A stretch of DNA of 64,000 nt. It comes from Puccinellia tenuiflora. Its lineage: Eukaryota > Streptophyta > Magnoliopsida > Poales > Poaceae. The translations under genes were made by a program, and so were the position numbers. The stretch covers positions 812,928-876,927 of the forward strand of contig QRDG01000351.1 of assembly GCA_012064385.1 (NCBI GenBank). The letters run 5' to 3'. Positions 32,276 through 43,365 of this stretch are shown here, piece by piece; the stretch's first letter is position 1, and each line of letters starts with the position of its first letter. A model generated the notes under the pieces. The model was given only the letters and a program-made list of their open reading frames with translations, was not told the DNA's origin and did no database searches.

Positions 32276-34233
32276 GGAGCTTTTTTTGGCCCTGCTGGGG
32301 GGGCGCCGGCGAAAAAAAAACGGCGTGGGGGCAGCCCGATTCCCAGCCGTGTCGCCCCCCAACCCAGCGTTTTCCGGCGTTTAATCGTTTTCCGGCGTTT
32401 TCCCCCATAGACCCCCATTTTACTAGTAAAATCCATTATTTTTAAAGCAAATTTATCATTTGTATCAAATAATTTGATAGAAAAATTATTACAAATTGTT
32501 TAACAAATTATAAAATTTAAAACAAGTTTTTAAAATCAAATTACATAAAACCTAGACCTCGCCTTTGCGCCTCCACAGGTGCTCCACCAGATCTTGCTGC
32601 AATTGCTCATGAACTACTGGGTCTCGGATCTCCTGACGCGTTGCAAGGTAGGCAGTCCATGATTTCGGTACAGGCAGACGCTCGCTCTCCTCTGGATCCT
32701 CGCCCACGAGAGGACCCTGTCTGAAGTATGGCACCTTCTTCTCCTTCTCATCCACTGGATACTTCCGCTCGCTCTCAATGATCATGTTGTGCAAGATCAC
32801 ACAACAAGTCATCACCTCCCATATCTGATCTTTCGACCAGGACATAGCGGGATACCGGACAACAGCAAATCGAGCTTGGAGCCCACCAAATGCCCGCTCG
32901 ACATCCTTCCTGCAAGCCTCCTGGCACTTGGCAAACCAAGCTTTAGCCGTCTTCGGCACAGGGTTTGAGATGGTCTTCACAAATGTTGACCATTTTGGAT
33001 AAATACCATCTGTCAGGTAGTATCCCTTGTTGTAATGGTGCCCGTTGATCTCGAAGTTCACCGGGGGAGCAATACCTTCAACAAGTTTGGAGAAGACAGG
33101 CGAGCACTGCAGGACGTTGATGTCGTTGTTTGATCCTGGCATTTCAAAGAAGGAATGCCAAATCCAGGTATCATACGAAGCCACTGCCTCAAGTACGACA
33201 CTGCAACCGCCTTTGTGCCCTTTGTACATCCCCTGCCAAGCAAATGGACAGTTCTTCCATTTCCAGTGCATGCAGTCGATGCTTCCTAGCATCCCAGGAA
33301 ATCCTCTTGCTTCATTCTCGGCTAGGATCCGAGCAGTGTCTTCAGCAGTGGGTGATCGCAAATATTCAGGTCCAAATGCGCCAATTACGGCTCTGCAGAA
33401 CCTGTAGAAGCACTCAAGGATGGTGGATTCGGCCATGCGCAGATAGTCATCCTGCGAATCAGCTGGAGCTCCATATGCAAGCAATCTCAATGCGACCGTG
33501 CACTTCTGGAGCGAGGAAAAACCAATCGTACCGGTGCAATTCTTCTTGCAAACGAAGTAGTTGTCGAACTCTCGGACGCCATGCAAAATCTTAAGGAAAA
33601 GGTGCCGATTCATCCTGAAACGGCGCCAAAATGTCTTCTCGCCATGTACTGGATTGTCGGCGAAGTAGTCGGCATATAGCAAGCAATACCCCTCGGCACG
33701 CTGGCGTGCCTTGCTCTTGCGCCGACCTGGTGCCGAACCACCGCGCTTCGGCTGTGCATCGGCGTCGTACAGGACTGCCAGACAGGCGAGCATCAGCAAG
33801 TGCTCTTCGTCGTCGGCGGCGGCAGAGTCGGCTTCCTCGTCCAGCAGAGCGGCGAGCATCTCCTCATCGTCGGAGTCCATCGAGGCAAAGCGTCGAACAC
33901 CTCGCGGGCAGGGTGGAGGCGGATGTGCGCGAAGCTTGACCGCGACGGCGATTCTCGGTGGAGGCGGCTGGGGCGGGGAGGGGATACGGCAGAGGGTGTC
34001 GTCGCGGTGGTTTGGCGGTGGTTTTGGTGGCGAGCTCGCAGCGGAAGGGAGGAGTCGGTGCCGGCGACGGGGAGAAGGAGGGTTCGGCCTGGGACGCCGG
34101 ATAAAATTTGGCCCAAATCCGGCAAAAACGAGGCCTTGGGGGAGTCCTGGGAGCGCGACTACGGGGAAAATGAACCGCCGGCGTCGAAAAGTTGTCCTGA
34201 AGGGGCTTCGTGGGGGGACGACTGGAGTTGCTC
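32276..34233 (-). mobile_element. PIF/Harbinger DNA transposon
   Basis: The ends are GGAGC...GGGGGGCGCCGGCG on the left and, inverted, GAGCAACTCCAGTCGTCCCC on the right. The 3-bp flanks are TCA and TTA, one mismatch from the TWA duplication usual for this superfamily. It carries a complete transposase gene on -. I do not see the second, Myb-like gene that autonomous Harbingers use, so it may depend on a partner in trans. Confidence 0.8.
32552..33880 (-). CDS. PIF/Harbinger transposase, apparently intact
   Basis: The start is chosen at ATG 33880 (MDSDDEEMLAALLDEEAD), giving 442 residues, a usual length; the frame is open further upstream but that part is Pro/Arg-rich leader without an ATG advantage. 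An acidic N-terminus is followed by RRFRMNRHLFLKILHGVREF (helix-turn-helix-type DNA-binding region, residues about 75-110) and a DDE_Tnp_4 domain. Candidate catalytic residues are Asp202 (GMLGSIDCMHW), Asp291 (LTDGIYPKW) and Glu328 (DVERAFGGLQ); GSNNDINVL precedes at 253. No stop or frameshift, unlike all retroelement genes nearby. It would excise and reinsert the element in the nucleus, normally with a Myb-like partner protein that is absent here. Confidence 0.9.
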   Translation of the reverse strand: MDSDDEEMLAALLDEEADSAAADDEEHLLMLACLAVLYDADAQPKRGGSAPGRRKSKARQRAEGYCLLYADYFADNPVHGEKTFWRRFRMNRHLFLKILHGVREFDNYFVCKKNCTGTIGFSSLQKCTVALRLLAYGAPADSQDDYLRMAESTILECFYRFCRAVIGAFGPEYLRSPTAEDTARILAENEARGFPGMLGSIDCMHWKWKNCPFAWQGMYKGHKGGCSVVLEAVASYDTWIWHSFFEMPGSNNDINVLQCSPVFSKLVEGIAPPVNFEINGHHYNKGYYLTDGIYPKWSTFVKTISNPVPKTAKAWFAKCQEACRKDVERAFGGLQARFAVVRYPAMSWSKDQIWEVMTCCVILHNMIIESERKYPVDEKEKKVPYFRQGPLVGEDPEESERLPVPKSWTAYLATRQEIRDPVVHEQLQQDLVEHLWRRKGEV

Positions 34234-34786
34234 TTATACTGGGCAGAGCACGAGTGCATGCACGCACGTTCTCCACCTCGCTCACCACTCACACACACGA
34301 TGCCCAGCTCGCAGGATCTGCTCGCTCTCAGACGCACACGACACGGCCAACACAACGACTCCCACTACCCTCGCCAACGACTCAGACGCGGCCACACACG
34401 TACGCCACAACGCACACACGTCATGGTTTATTGGCTAACATGCCGTTCCGACCCGCGGGCACATACGCAAACCCGTCAAAGCGGCCGGGCGCCGAGAGTT
34501 TCATTGATCATGAAGGGAGATACAGCCTCAAGTTTCGACTCGGGGACACACACACCACAGATGCCATCGCATCAGCCAAGGCAGCCTTAACCGCGAGGCG
34601 CCTGGCAGGATTATTTAACCCACGCGGGTTCCACAGAGCTATGTTGATGCTGTGTACATCCATTAGGAAGGCCCACGACACACAACAGATGACACAAAAG
34701 GCCTCCTCGACCACGCCTTGGCCCACGACCTCATGTTCAACACACAGGCCGAACATGTTCCACTCCTAACGGCTGCGAGAAGGATA

Positions 34787-36480
34787 GTGTTGGTGCTAAA
34801 AAGTTTAGACCTTAATTAGTACCTACTTTCACATATCATAGTATATATTGTGCTAAATAGCTTCTAGACGACCTACTCGGACTAGCATCAAGATAACTGG
34901 ACCTAATCTGTTTTAAGAATCATTTATCTGCATGAAAAAGAATGTTTTTTTTCGTTTCCCTGAACCCTTACTAACACTACTATAGAAGCCCCTATTCCAC
35001 TTGGAGCATCATAGACGCATAATCGAAACCTGATTGCAAAAATGTTATAATCACAAATAGTATTTGTTCTCGGTCATTTGCGAAAGCTTCATTGACGGAT
35101 CCATAACCGAGCCACCGTCCGTGGAAACCGCAATTACTGAAGCCAATTTTGGTTTAAAATCACATATGATAATCTATCAAACCTATTCTATTGGATTTGT
35201 CTTTCTCGCAACTGGCACATCGTAGACGGGTCTCATTTGGAACGACCTGCGAAATTACGCTTGAAGTATATATTTGCGCCAAGTTGTCGAGTCGCCACTT
35301 AAAACTCACATATCATCCCTTTATCTCATCCTTGCCTTGCAAAGCCCTCTTTTCCCTAAAACTTTACTTCTCTCGTCGACCCGATTGTGAGAACTTCCAC
35401 ATCCCAGCTCCCAAAATATTTCCAATTGCACACAACACCATTATTATCGAAACTAAGAAAACAGATCATTGGTTGAACGGTTTGGAGGATGTACCTAACT
35501 CTCTTAGGATCAAATCCCTAGTTACATGCTCTATATGTCTAATTAAAAGAGGATTATTGGTCCGGTCGAAGGTGATTTCGTCGTTACCCGTGACTTCATC
35601 AATAGTGAAGATCCATGTATCAAGTAGACATTATGTGAGTGCTTATTTGTGGTGGCAAATGTGTTTGGCTATGATATATATGATGTTTTCAAGAGAAAAC
35701 TTAATACAATGTACACTGTCATTGTGTTAACATATAGCCATAGCGACAATTATTAATTACAAAAAACATCAATTTATTAGAATTACACTTACACAATTTA
35801 GAAATAAATTTGATTAAAATAAAAGGCAACATATGATCACATCGAGAGAACTCAAGTCTAGGTAAATTGTTATCGATGCTGTGAGCTGTGTCTCCGGATG
35901 GAATTAGCCACATAGGGTGTGTGACATGTAGCGAGATTCTATAAAAATAATTGCAGCTTTAAATCTGGAATGCTCTACTTTAGAAATTGCATCGGCGTAC
36001 ACAAAACCACTACGGGGCATATACTGCTGCGTGACTACTTACTCCATTCTCGACGCCTCACATGCCCATCCTAAGTTTCTTCGGCTTACGCACGAGGTTT
36101 ATTGGAGGGCATCGCCTGATGAAAACCTTGAATGGAGGGAAAACTAGTCTACTGGCGAGATAATATAGAATGAAGAAAATAACAGCAGGCAAAGAATGCA
36201 AATTGCATGTGGGGGATGCATGACTAAATACCTATGAGTAGACACATATTTATATGTCATATCAAATGTGAGGATGTTTAGCAGCGGCGTTGCTGTATCG
36301 TGGTAACTATAGTAGGGCCCGCGTACACCTGTTGATACCTGAAGCATCTAAATGAGCCATATAACTCAAAATTGTTTCACTGAGCTGGCTAGCCTTTAAG
36401 GACTTGATTCGAGACTCACATCCAAACAAATGAACTTTAACAATCATGAACTTGCATTCATGGGTACTCTCTGCATTCAA
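34787..36480. repeat. Direct duplication, copy A
   Basis: Begins AGTGTTGGTGCTAAAAAGTT and ends in the CAATCATGAACTTGCATTC region; its partner is 36626-38793. Shared blocks include CCTACTCGGACTAGCATCAA, TTGGATTTGTC...CTCGCAA, and near the right edge TTCACTGAGCTGGCTAGCCT. Divergence is considerable with several indels. On -, a TATA-like ATATAAATATGTGTC near 36245-36260 is followed by an ATG opening a short hydrophobic peptide (MHPPHAICILCLLL...), reminiscent of a signal peptide, ending after about 25 codons. No full gene recognised. Confidence 0.7.
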
Positions 36481-36625
36481 GACCGCATCAGTACACTTTT
36501 TATTAAGAGACACATTTTCTTTCTGTTAAACTCCGTAAGCTTCTACTACGGGAGGTGAATTAGTTTTGCCTTTTATTCAGGATATGCACACCTCTTTCTT
36601 TTATTTGGCTTAACATTGGGCTAAG

Positions 36626-38793
36626 GATAGTGTTGGTGGTAAAAACTTTAGACCTTAGCACCTTCTCTATCTTTTTTCTGCGAAAATTCTGAAATATCTT
36701 AGTATTGTGCTAAATAGCTTCTATGACCTACTCGGACTAGCATCAAGACAAATGGAGCTAATCTATTTTTAGAATCATTTATTTGCAGGAAAAGAATGCA
36801 TTTTCCATTTTACGAAACTCTTACTAACAGTACTATAGAAAACACGAATCCACTTGGAGCATGGAGCATCAAAGACACATAACCGAAACCCGGTTGCAAA
36901 AAGGGTAATCACAAATAATATTTTCCCACGGTCATTTGGGAAAGCTTCATTGACATATCCATAACGGAGCCATCGACTGTGGAGACCACAATTAATGAAG
37001 CCGATTTTTAGTTAAAACTACATATGATACTCTTGGAAACCTATTCTATTGGATTTGTCTGTCTCGCAATTGGCACATCACAGACGGGTCTCATTTAGAA
37101 CTACTTGTGAATGTACGCTCAAAGTATATATTTTGCGCCAAGTTGTTGAGTCGTCACCCAAAATCTCATTTCATCCCTTTATCTCATCCCTGCCCCGCAA
37201 ATCTCTCTCTTCCCTAAAACTGCCACTCCAACCGCCATTGTCACCTCTGAAGCATCCTTGGAGGCTTGTATCTAGGATGCTCTCTTTTCCAAGTCAGCTC
37301 TTTACTGCTCTCATTGACCCGATGACAGGACTTCCACATCCAAAGCCCTAAAACATTTTCAATTGCACACACCACCATTGTTATACTAAGAAAACAAATC
37401 ATTGGTTGAACAGTTTGGAGGTTTGCCCTTAACTCTCCTGGGATCAAATCCATAGCCACATGCTCTATATGTCTAATTAAAAGAGAATTATTGCTCTGGT
37501 GGAAGGTGATCTCATCGTTAGCCGTGACTTCGTCAATCTTGAAGCTCCGTGTATCCAGTAGACATTCTGTGAGTGCTTATTTGTGGCGGCGAATGTGTTT
37601 GACTATGTTATACATGATGTTTTCAGAAGAAAACTTATCAAGATCAATAAAATGTACATTTTTATTGTGTTAACAGCCATAGCGACAATTAATTTAGAAG
37701 AAAACTCATTTTATTAGAATTGCACAATTAATAAATAAATTTGATTAAAATAAGTGGCAACAACATGATCACATCGAGAGAAACTCAAGTCTAGCTAAAT
37801 TGTAATCGATGCCGTGATATGTCTTTCCGGATGGAATTAGCCACGCAGGGCGTGTGACATGTATCGAGATTCTGTAAAAAGAATCGCAGCTTTAAATCTG
37901 GAATGCTCTACTGTAGAGTTGTTATTCTGGTCAACTCTCAAAATTGCATTGGCATACACAAAACCACTACGGGGCCTCACAATAAGAATACAACGGAACA
38001 CTTCTGCTTCGGTACAGACCCCTTTCCAAACTCAAACACGATATATATAACGGTTGAGATTGCGCCATACCCCTTCGAAACAGAGAGCATGATGGTCATT
38101 AACAAAATATTAAGTCATATTAATGTATAATTATGCTGTCATAGTATACGTTTTGTATAGCCGTATTTGTAATATGATCTCCTCGTCCTCATGGCCCACT
38201 ACTTCTGATTGCCCCCGTACAGTCACCCACCGGTCATGGTACCTCTGTTTGGCAAGCGGCGTTGTCCGTACGATACGTGCGTATACGGGATTAGGTCTAG
38301 ATCTCTAAATAAATCAGGTAATTAATTAATTGGACTTAATTGCCCTTTTAAGTTTGGGTGGAAGGGGGTGTACCCAAACAGATCCCACAACAGAATATTG
38401 CTGCATGACTCGTTACTGCATTCTCGACGCCTCACATGCCCATCCTAAGTTTCTACGGCTTACGCATACCGCGAGGTTTTTTTTTGTGGAGGGCATCGCC
38501 TGGTGAACTCCTTGAATGGAGGGCAAAACTATTTTACTGGCCAGATAATATAGAAGGAAGAAAAGAACAGCAGACAAAGAAGTCCAAGTGCATGTGGGTG
38601 ATGCATGCATGACTAAATACCTACGAGTAGACACATATTTATAGACCATAACAACGTGCTGGTACCTGAAGCATCTAAATGTGCCATTTAACTCAAAATT
38701 GTTTCACTGAGCTGGCTAGCCTTTAAGGACTTGATCCTAGGCTCACGTCCAAACAAATGAACTTTAACAATCATGAACTTGCATTTCAAGGAA
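36626..38793. repeat. Direct duplication, copy B, with an extra insertion
   Basis: Homologous along its length to copy A. About 400 bp unique to this copy (about 37975-38395) interrupt the pair between CACTACGGGGC and ATTGCTGCATGACTC. On -, the TATA-like CTATAAATATGTGTC (about 38645-38630) is followed by an ORF starting at 38613 with a hydrophobic core (SAVLFFLLYYLAS) and then ...LAVCVSRRNLGWACEASRMQ, 65 codons. The short peptide looks secreted, but conservation with copy A is poor past the signal. Confidence 0.7.
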
Positions 38794-39424
38794 AGAGCTG
38801 AATCTATAAACCGAGAGTGCTTTTAGGATTTAATCGAGAGAGTAATTAAAAATAGTAAACAAAAGAAGAAAATCAACATTGTGGGGGGAATTTATCGTAG
38901 ATACTCTAACGTCTGTTTCTCCAACCCAATATCCAATATGCATAGTTCGTTTGGTACAGTGTAAAAAAAAACGGTACTAATTACCAACCGGAATTGAAGA
39001 CATTAATTACATGTATCTTCACGTCATTTTGCAAAAAAAAAAAGTATCTTCACGTCGTGTTTTAATGACAAAATCAGTAACGTCTTTATTTTTAGGTTGT
39101 GTAAAGTCAATATTACCCTTGAGTACATGTTGTCAGCCTATCACCTGCTAAGAGGTAATACTAATGTTGACCATTGCATTACTTGGAACAAACGACACAT
39201 ATTAATCCGGGTGCATCTTAAAATTTATCTCTTATATGAGATTGATGGTAAACATGAGGTGAAGAAGTTGTATTAATTTATTTGACTCCAGATGTGATTA
39301 GAGGCATGACTAACTTTGAAAAACAGTAAGAATAAGAGAAGAGACACTACGGGCAATCTTGTTTTTAGTCCAAAGTAGTATCATTTCTCTTGTCCAGCCT
39401 CTATAACCCAACAATAAATTAATC
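38794..39424. other. AT-rich intergenic sequence
   Basis: No open frame or repeat structure that I can support, apart from A-runs near 38965 and 39035. Confidence 0.4.
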
Positions 39425-39478
39425 TGTGTGTATCATTTCGATGCAGAGACTTCGTCCCATTTCCCAAAAAAGGAAAAG
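39425..39478 (+). mobile_element. LINE 3' tail remnant
   Basis: TGTGTGTATCATTTCGATGCAGAGAC... followed by CCCATTTCCCAAAAAAGG matches the common 3' signature found at 50478-50527. No LINE coding directly upstream. Confidence 0.45.
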
Positions 39479-40379
39479 AAAAGGTATTTTCCTTTATTTG
39501 ATGCGACAAGCATATATACCCAAGCTCTAAATAGGAAAATTTCGGGATGTAAGCAAGACCCTACTGTACAACAACATGTAAATTTCACATCATTTTTGTC
39601 TTTAACAGTGTTTATAAGTTTATTCATCTTGAGCCAGAAATATTGATTCCAATTTTGATCGGGGATAGATGCTCATGCATCCATACCACGTCGTTGCTGT
39701 GCCAACGGACACCCACACGCCCACACCATTTACAACCAAGGGTGCGTGTGCATCAGATTACCTCGTGTTTTCTACGAGGGAAGAGAGACTTCTTGTGAAG
39801 CAACATCAACCGGTCAGACGTAACTAGGAAAAACAAAACACTATCGAACAGTGTTCTACATGTTGTCATGCGTTCTGTTATCTTATCGTTCGGCTTGGTA
39901 AAAGGAACCGAAATCAAAACCTCGATAAGGTTGAAACTATGTCCCGACTAGATCGTATGGATGCAAGATTGCAAGTAAGGTAATGAACCAGCGTTCTGTA
40001 ATCTAAACCTCGATAAGGTTGAAACTATGGCTCCATTGTCTAACCCATTCTGCAGCTTGCCATCTACAGACATTTCGCATGCAAGCCAAAGGTTTTTGTT
40101 TAAAAACTGGGTTAAGACTAAAAAGAAAGGAAAATGCACCGATGATCACATCCTCTAGTTCTTCAAGGTACATGGGCGACTCTTTGTATGCAAGTAACAA
40201 ACTAGAGCAAAGGAGTCCAATTTGGAGCAACGGAGTTCAATCGCACCAATCGCCTACGTCAACTCATCTGTAGTTCGACAATAATATGACGTGCGACTTC
40301 AGTATTTAAAAATGCAAACATCATCGTCGCAGTATACATGTCAGTTGTTCATTTTCCTATCCGATCTACACAAAGCACG

Positions 40380-40850
40380 GAGAAGATCATGTCACTACTT
40401 AAGCATTGTGAACGGTTGTGCATCTTCAAGGTATCAACGTACTGCTTTGGAGTCATATTTGTGTCGACAGTTTGTGCAATCACATCCAGCAAGTTGTGGT
40501 GAATGTGTGTCTATATCGGCATTTGATTACTGCTGCATTCTCGCATACCCATCCTGACTTGATATGACTCAGACATAAATTTTCCCTCTCAAAGGCATTG
40601 CCTGATATAAAGATCTATACAACTGGCCAAGAAGGAAGGAAAAAACTACACACAGAATGCCGAAGTGTCGATGGCATCTACTTAATATAAGGGTCAATAT
40701 GAGCGGGGTGTATCGAAAAGCATGTGCGCATAGGCGTTAATGCACCGCATTGACCAGAGTTAGGGCTATTATGCACCTACTGCTGGCAAACAACTCTAAA
40801 TACCCAGTTTTCTCTTGAGTAGTATTTTACCCACAATGATGTAATATTAT
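40380..40850 (-). other. Diverged copy of the unit shared with 36.0, 38.4 and 43.0 kb
   Basis: On the + strand CTGCTGCATTCTCGCATACCCATCCT and the following AAAGGCATTGCCTGATAT correspond to CTGCATTCTCGACGCCTCACATGCCC...GGGCATCGCCTG in copies A and B. The left part (TATTTGTGTCGACAGTTTGTGCAATCACAT) and the right part (GGCGTTAATGCACCGCATTGACC) match the block at 42860-43230. On -, short Cys-containing frames exist, but stops prevent a gene call. Confidence 0.5.
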
Positions 40851-40860
40851 CTATCATATT

Positions 40861-42580
40861 ATGACTTTAGTGGCCGCATGGCACAAAGGTGGTGCCTGCT
40901 GCGATGACCTAGGCGACAGCGGCTGTGGCTCCCGATGGTGTGACCATGCGGTACGTTTCGGCGAGTTCTTGATGGTGGTGTTGAGGCCGTTGTGGCCAAT
41001 TTATGCAGGGCCAACGGGCCTGTCGATCGAGATTGGCAGAAATCTGCGGTGCGATGATGGTGACTGTTGTTGCACGATTGCTGGTGCTTGGTCTACTGGC
41101 GGCGGATTTCATCGTGATCTGCTCGCTACACCGTCACCTGTAGGGGTTGGAGGATTTTGGAGCTTGGGGCGGTGGCCCCGGATTCGACGACGGTGGACAT
41201 AGTAGTCATGTGGATGGAGCGATGAAGGGATCTTTGTTTTAGTGATGGTCTCTAGCTCCGTATGTTGTAGTCGGTGGCGCTATGGAACATCCCCTATTGA
41301 GGGCGTAGTTTCTAGGCCGGTGACGGTATTGGATGCCCCTCAACTTTGAGATTGGATTCGATTCGACTCAACGTATCAAGGTGCACTGTGTTCTCTTCAT
41401 GAAGGCGTTGCTATTCGAGAGCCTCTTTTGTAGTCTAGGTGTTACCAATGATGGTGTTTGTTTCCTACTGATGCAAGTTGCTAGTCGCATTGGCAGGTGC
41501 CATGTGTCATACTCAGGGGGATGATGCCGATCGACTTTGACTCTACAATGTATATTACTGACCCTGATGTGGCCTTACTGTATCTTTTAAATGGAGGATA
41601 CGAGCAACTCCAATCGGACCCCAACTTTGCCCCATTTGTCCGGAAAGACAGTCCGGATAGAAGAGAGAATGAAATTGCCAACCCAACTGGTGCCCTCACT
41701 TTGTCCCTGTATATATGGGCAGTCCGACACCCCTCATATTCAGGACTGAGTATGAGGGTGTCCGAACATGTCCGCCTAGCCCACCCTAGACCACCTTTTC
41801 TTTTCTTTTGTCCATATCTTTCGTTCTCCACCAATCATATGCAAGTTGTTTGGAAAGCCGTCTAACCTTTATAGATTCTAAACAACTGGACTCACATTAA
41901 AAACAACCGGACCAAACACTGATTTCTTAGATTCATAAGCGCCCATGGGAACTTGGGGAAGGGCATACCTTTTTCATGTACATGAAACCATACTAAACTC
42001 AGTATACCAATTAGCAAGCATGTGAATTTTTTCTACCCCTTCGATCCGATTAATGTGTCGTGAGAAAACAACTGCGTATACGTACAACTCCTACGTACAA
42101 CCGGCGACGCCTTTTCCGGATCAGAGAGAGTATATTTGTTACAAACGCTTACAAGTTAAGGAGAACAAAACCAAATCTTTGTGGGCATCATCATAAACAT
42201 CCTCTAACATCCACTCCCAATGCTTCTCAACGGAAACAAAATTATGGTTTTACATGAGCGTATATTCGATTTAACCGATTAGGAATTCAGGTCCAGATAC
42301 TCCCTCTATCGACCTAGACCATGCTTTGTTCTGATTCATGGTAGTCGTTGTTCTCGTATGTATCTCCATCGGCCGCCACATTTAGGAACAGTAACCAAAC
42401 ACACCTCGTATGAATGAGTCTGCCGGTTGTTTGACGCGCGATACAAACGGGAGATCACGCCTGCACTGTGAAGCGGGACACTTGGACCGTGGTCCGACAT
42501 GTGTCGAACGCTTCACGTAGCAGCTCTCTACCTAGAAGTAGCGATTTGGGTGAAGGAGGTCAATCGCACACATCACCAAT
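40861..42580. other. Intergenic sequence, no gene recognised
   Basis: A G-rich frame at 40861-41202 (+, 113 codons) and an ORF at 41497-41865 lack recognisable domains. GAGCAACTCCAATCGGACCCC at 41604 resembles the terminus of a TIR element, but I cannot find its partner. Nothing else is supported. Confidence 0.35.
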
Positions 42581-42583
42581 GTA

Positions 42584-42743
42584 CTACCTCTGTATCAAAA
42601 TGTAAGATGTTTTAGTATCTTTCTTTCCATCCGTATCTAGACATGTTTTAGTGCAAGATTCATTTGAACCTTGCACTAAAACATATCTAGATACGGATGG
42701 AAAGAAAAATGCTAAAACATCTTACATTTTGATACGGAGGGAG
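42584..42743. mobile_element. Stowaway MITE, complete
   Basis: A 160-bp palindromic element: left CTACCTCTGTATCAAAATGT, right (inverted) CTCCCTCCGTATCAAAATGT. Flanked by TA at 42582-42583 and 42744-42745. The same family as the truncated copy at 537-679. Confidence 0.92.
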
Positions 42744-42859
42744 TATGTAAACTAAGATAAACTACGACTATTTAAATAGCGACATTCTGCTGGCTAGCTT
42801 GCATGCATCCAGTTGTTCCTTTACGTAACCGAAGTACCCAAGAAGGCACAGACAAGAAC

Positions 42860-43230
42860 ATGCCACTACTTCAGCTTGACTGAATATTTGTGCAGCTGCA
42901 GGTAATGGACTTACCGATTTAGAGTTCTATTTGTGGGGACAGCTTGTGCCATCACATCGCTAAACAAGATGTCAATGCATGCGTACACCACCATTTCATA
43001 ACTAGTGCATATATTCTCGATGTCTCACATACCCATCCTGCCTTGATATGACTTACACGTAGTGAATTTCTCTCGATGACATTGCATGATATGTTCAAAG
43101 ATCTTGGTAGGAGGCTGATTGGAGGCGTATTGAAATGAATGTGAGCGAAGGCGTTAATGCACCATCATGACTAGAGTCAGGACTACTGTACAGCTATTGT
43201 TTGCTGAAAACTTCAAATACACCATTTTCT
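42860..43230 (-). other. Further copy of the 40.4-kb unit
   Basis: Shares TATTTGTG(G/T)GGACAG(C)TTGTGC and GGCGTTAATGCACC with 40380-40850 in the same order and orientation. A CAGGTAATGG motif near 42900 resembles a splice donor on +, but no coding frame supports it. Confidence 0.5.
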
Positions 43231-43270
43231 CATGAACACTACGTATTTGCAGGAAGCTAATCAAGCCATT

Positions 43271-43362
43271 CACTACGGCAAAACTACTTTTTGCCTACCG
43301 TTGGAACTTGTTGCCACCGGCAAATTTGGCCGAACTGGCCTTTAATCCGATCAATTCTGCAT
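43271..43362 (+). mobile_element. Possible left terminus of an outer CACTA element
   Basis: CACTACGGCAAAACTACTTT starts here and continues with GCCACCGGCAAATTTGGCCG. The possible right end is 48690-48814, whose inverted terminus reads CATCACAGGAAAGCC. The termini match only partly and no 3-bp duplication agrees, so the pairing is speculative. Confidence 0.3.
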
Positions 43363-43365
43363 CTA

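Larger units (their letters stand above)
32107..34440. mobile_element. Insertion in the LINE, probably a solo LTR, hosting a Harbinger element
   Basis: LINE coding sequence is interrupted between NGM and PFGNN of its endonuclease frame. Subtracting the Harbinger leaves about 370 bp which, on -, begins TGTTAGCCAATAAACC and ends CTATAGGGCA, with a TATAAG at the Harbinger insertion point. This resembles an LTR. GGCATG occurs at both outer junctions, but a clean 5-bp duplication outside TG...CA cannot be placed, so the solo-LTR reading is tentative. Confidence 0.45.
28800..34786 (-). mobile_element. LINE (non-LTR retrotransposon), truncated and twice interrupted
   Basis: On - the order is: endonuclease N-terminus INIALWNPRGLNNPARR (about 34666-34610), endonuclease middle GGIIVAWASEDVRVINSRA (32105-31900), LAGDFNLIVEARDKNN and SDHCPI (30475-30190), then reverse transcriptase to 28800. 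The LINE pieces are separated by insertions at 30504-31905 and about 32107-34440. It stops shortly after the YADD motif, so the 3' third is missing, and several frameshifts break the frame. It is a plant L1-type element by domain order. Confidence 0.85.

Noticed and set aside
33711..34769. Plus-strand 352-codon frame opposite the Harbinger transposase 5' part
   Set aside because: It crosses the Harbinger boundary and the surrounding LINE, so it cannot be a natural gene.
39919..40028. 24-bp direct repeat (CCTCGATAAGGTTGAAACTATG) as a target-site duplication
   Set aside because: Too long for a known transposon duplication, and the ~85 bp between the copies shows no terminal structure; likely a small tandem duplication.
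40861..41202. 113-codon plus-strand ORF
   Set aside because: No domain, no promoter, and Gly/Trp/Arg-rich composition expected of a G-rich stretch.
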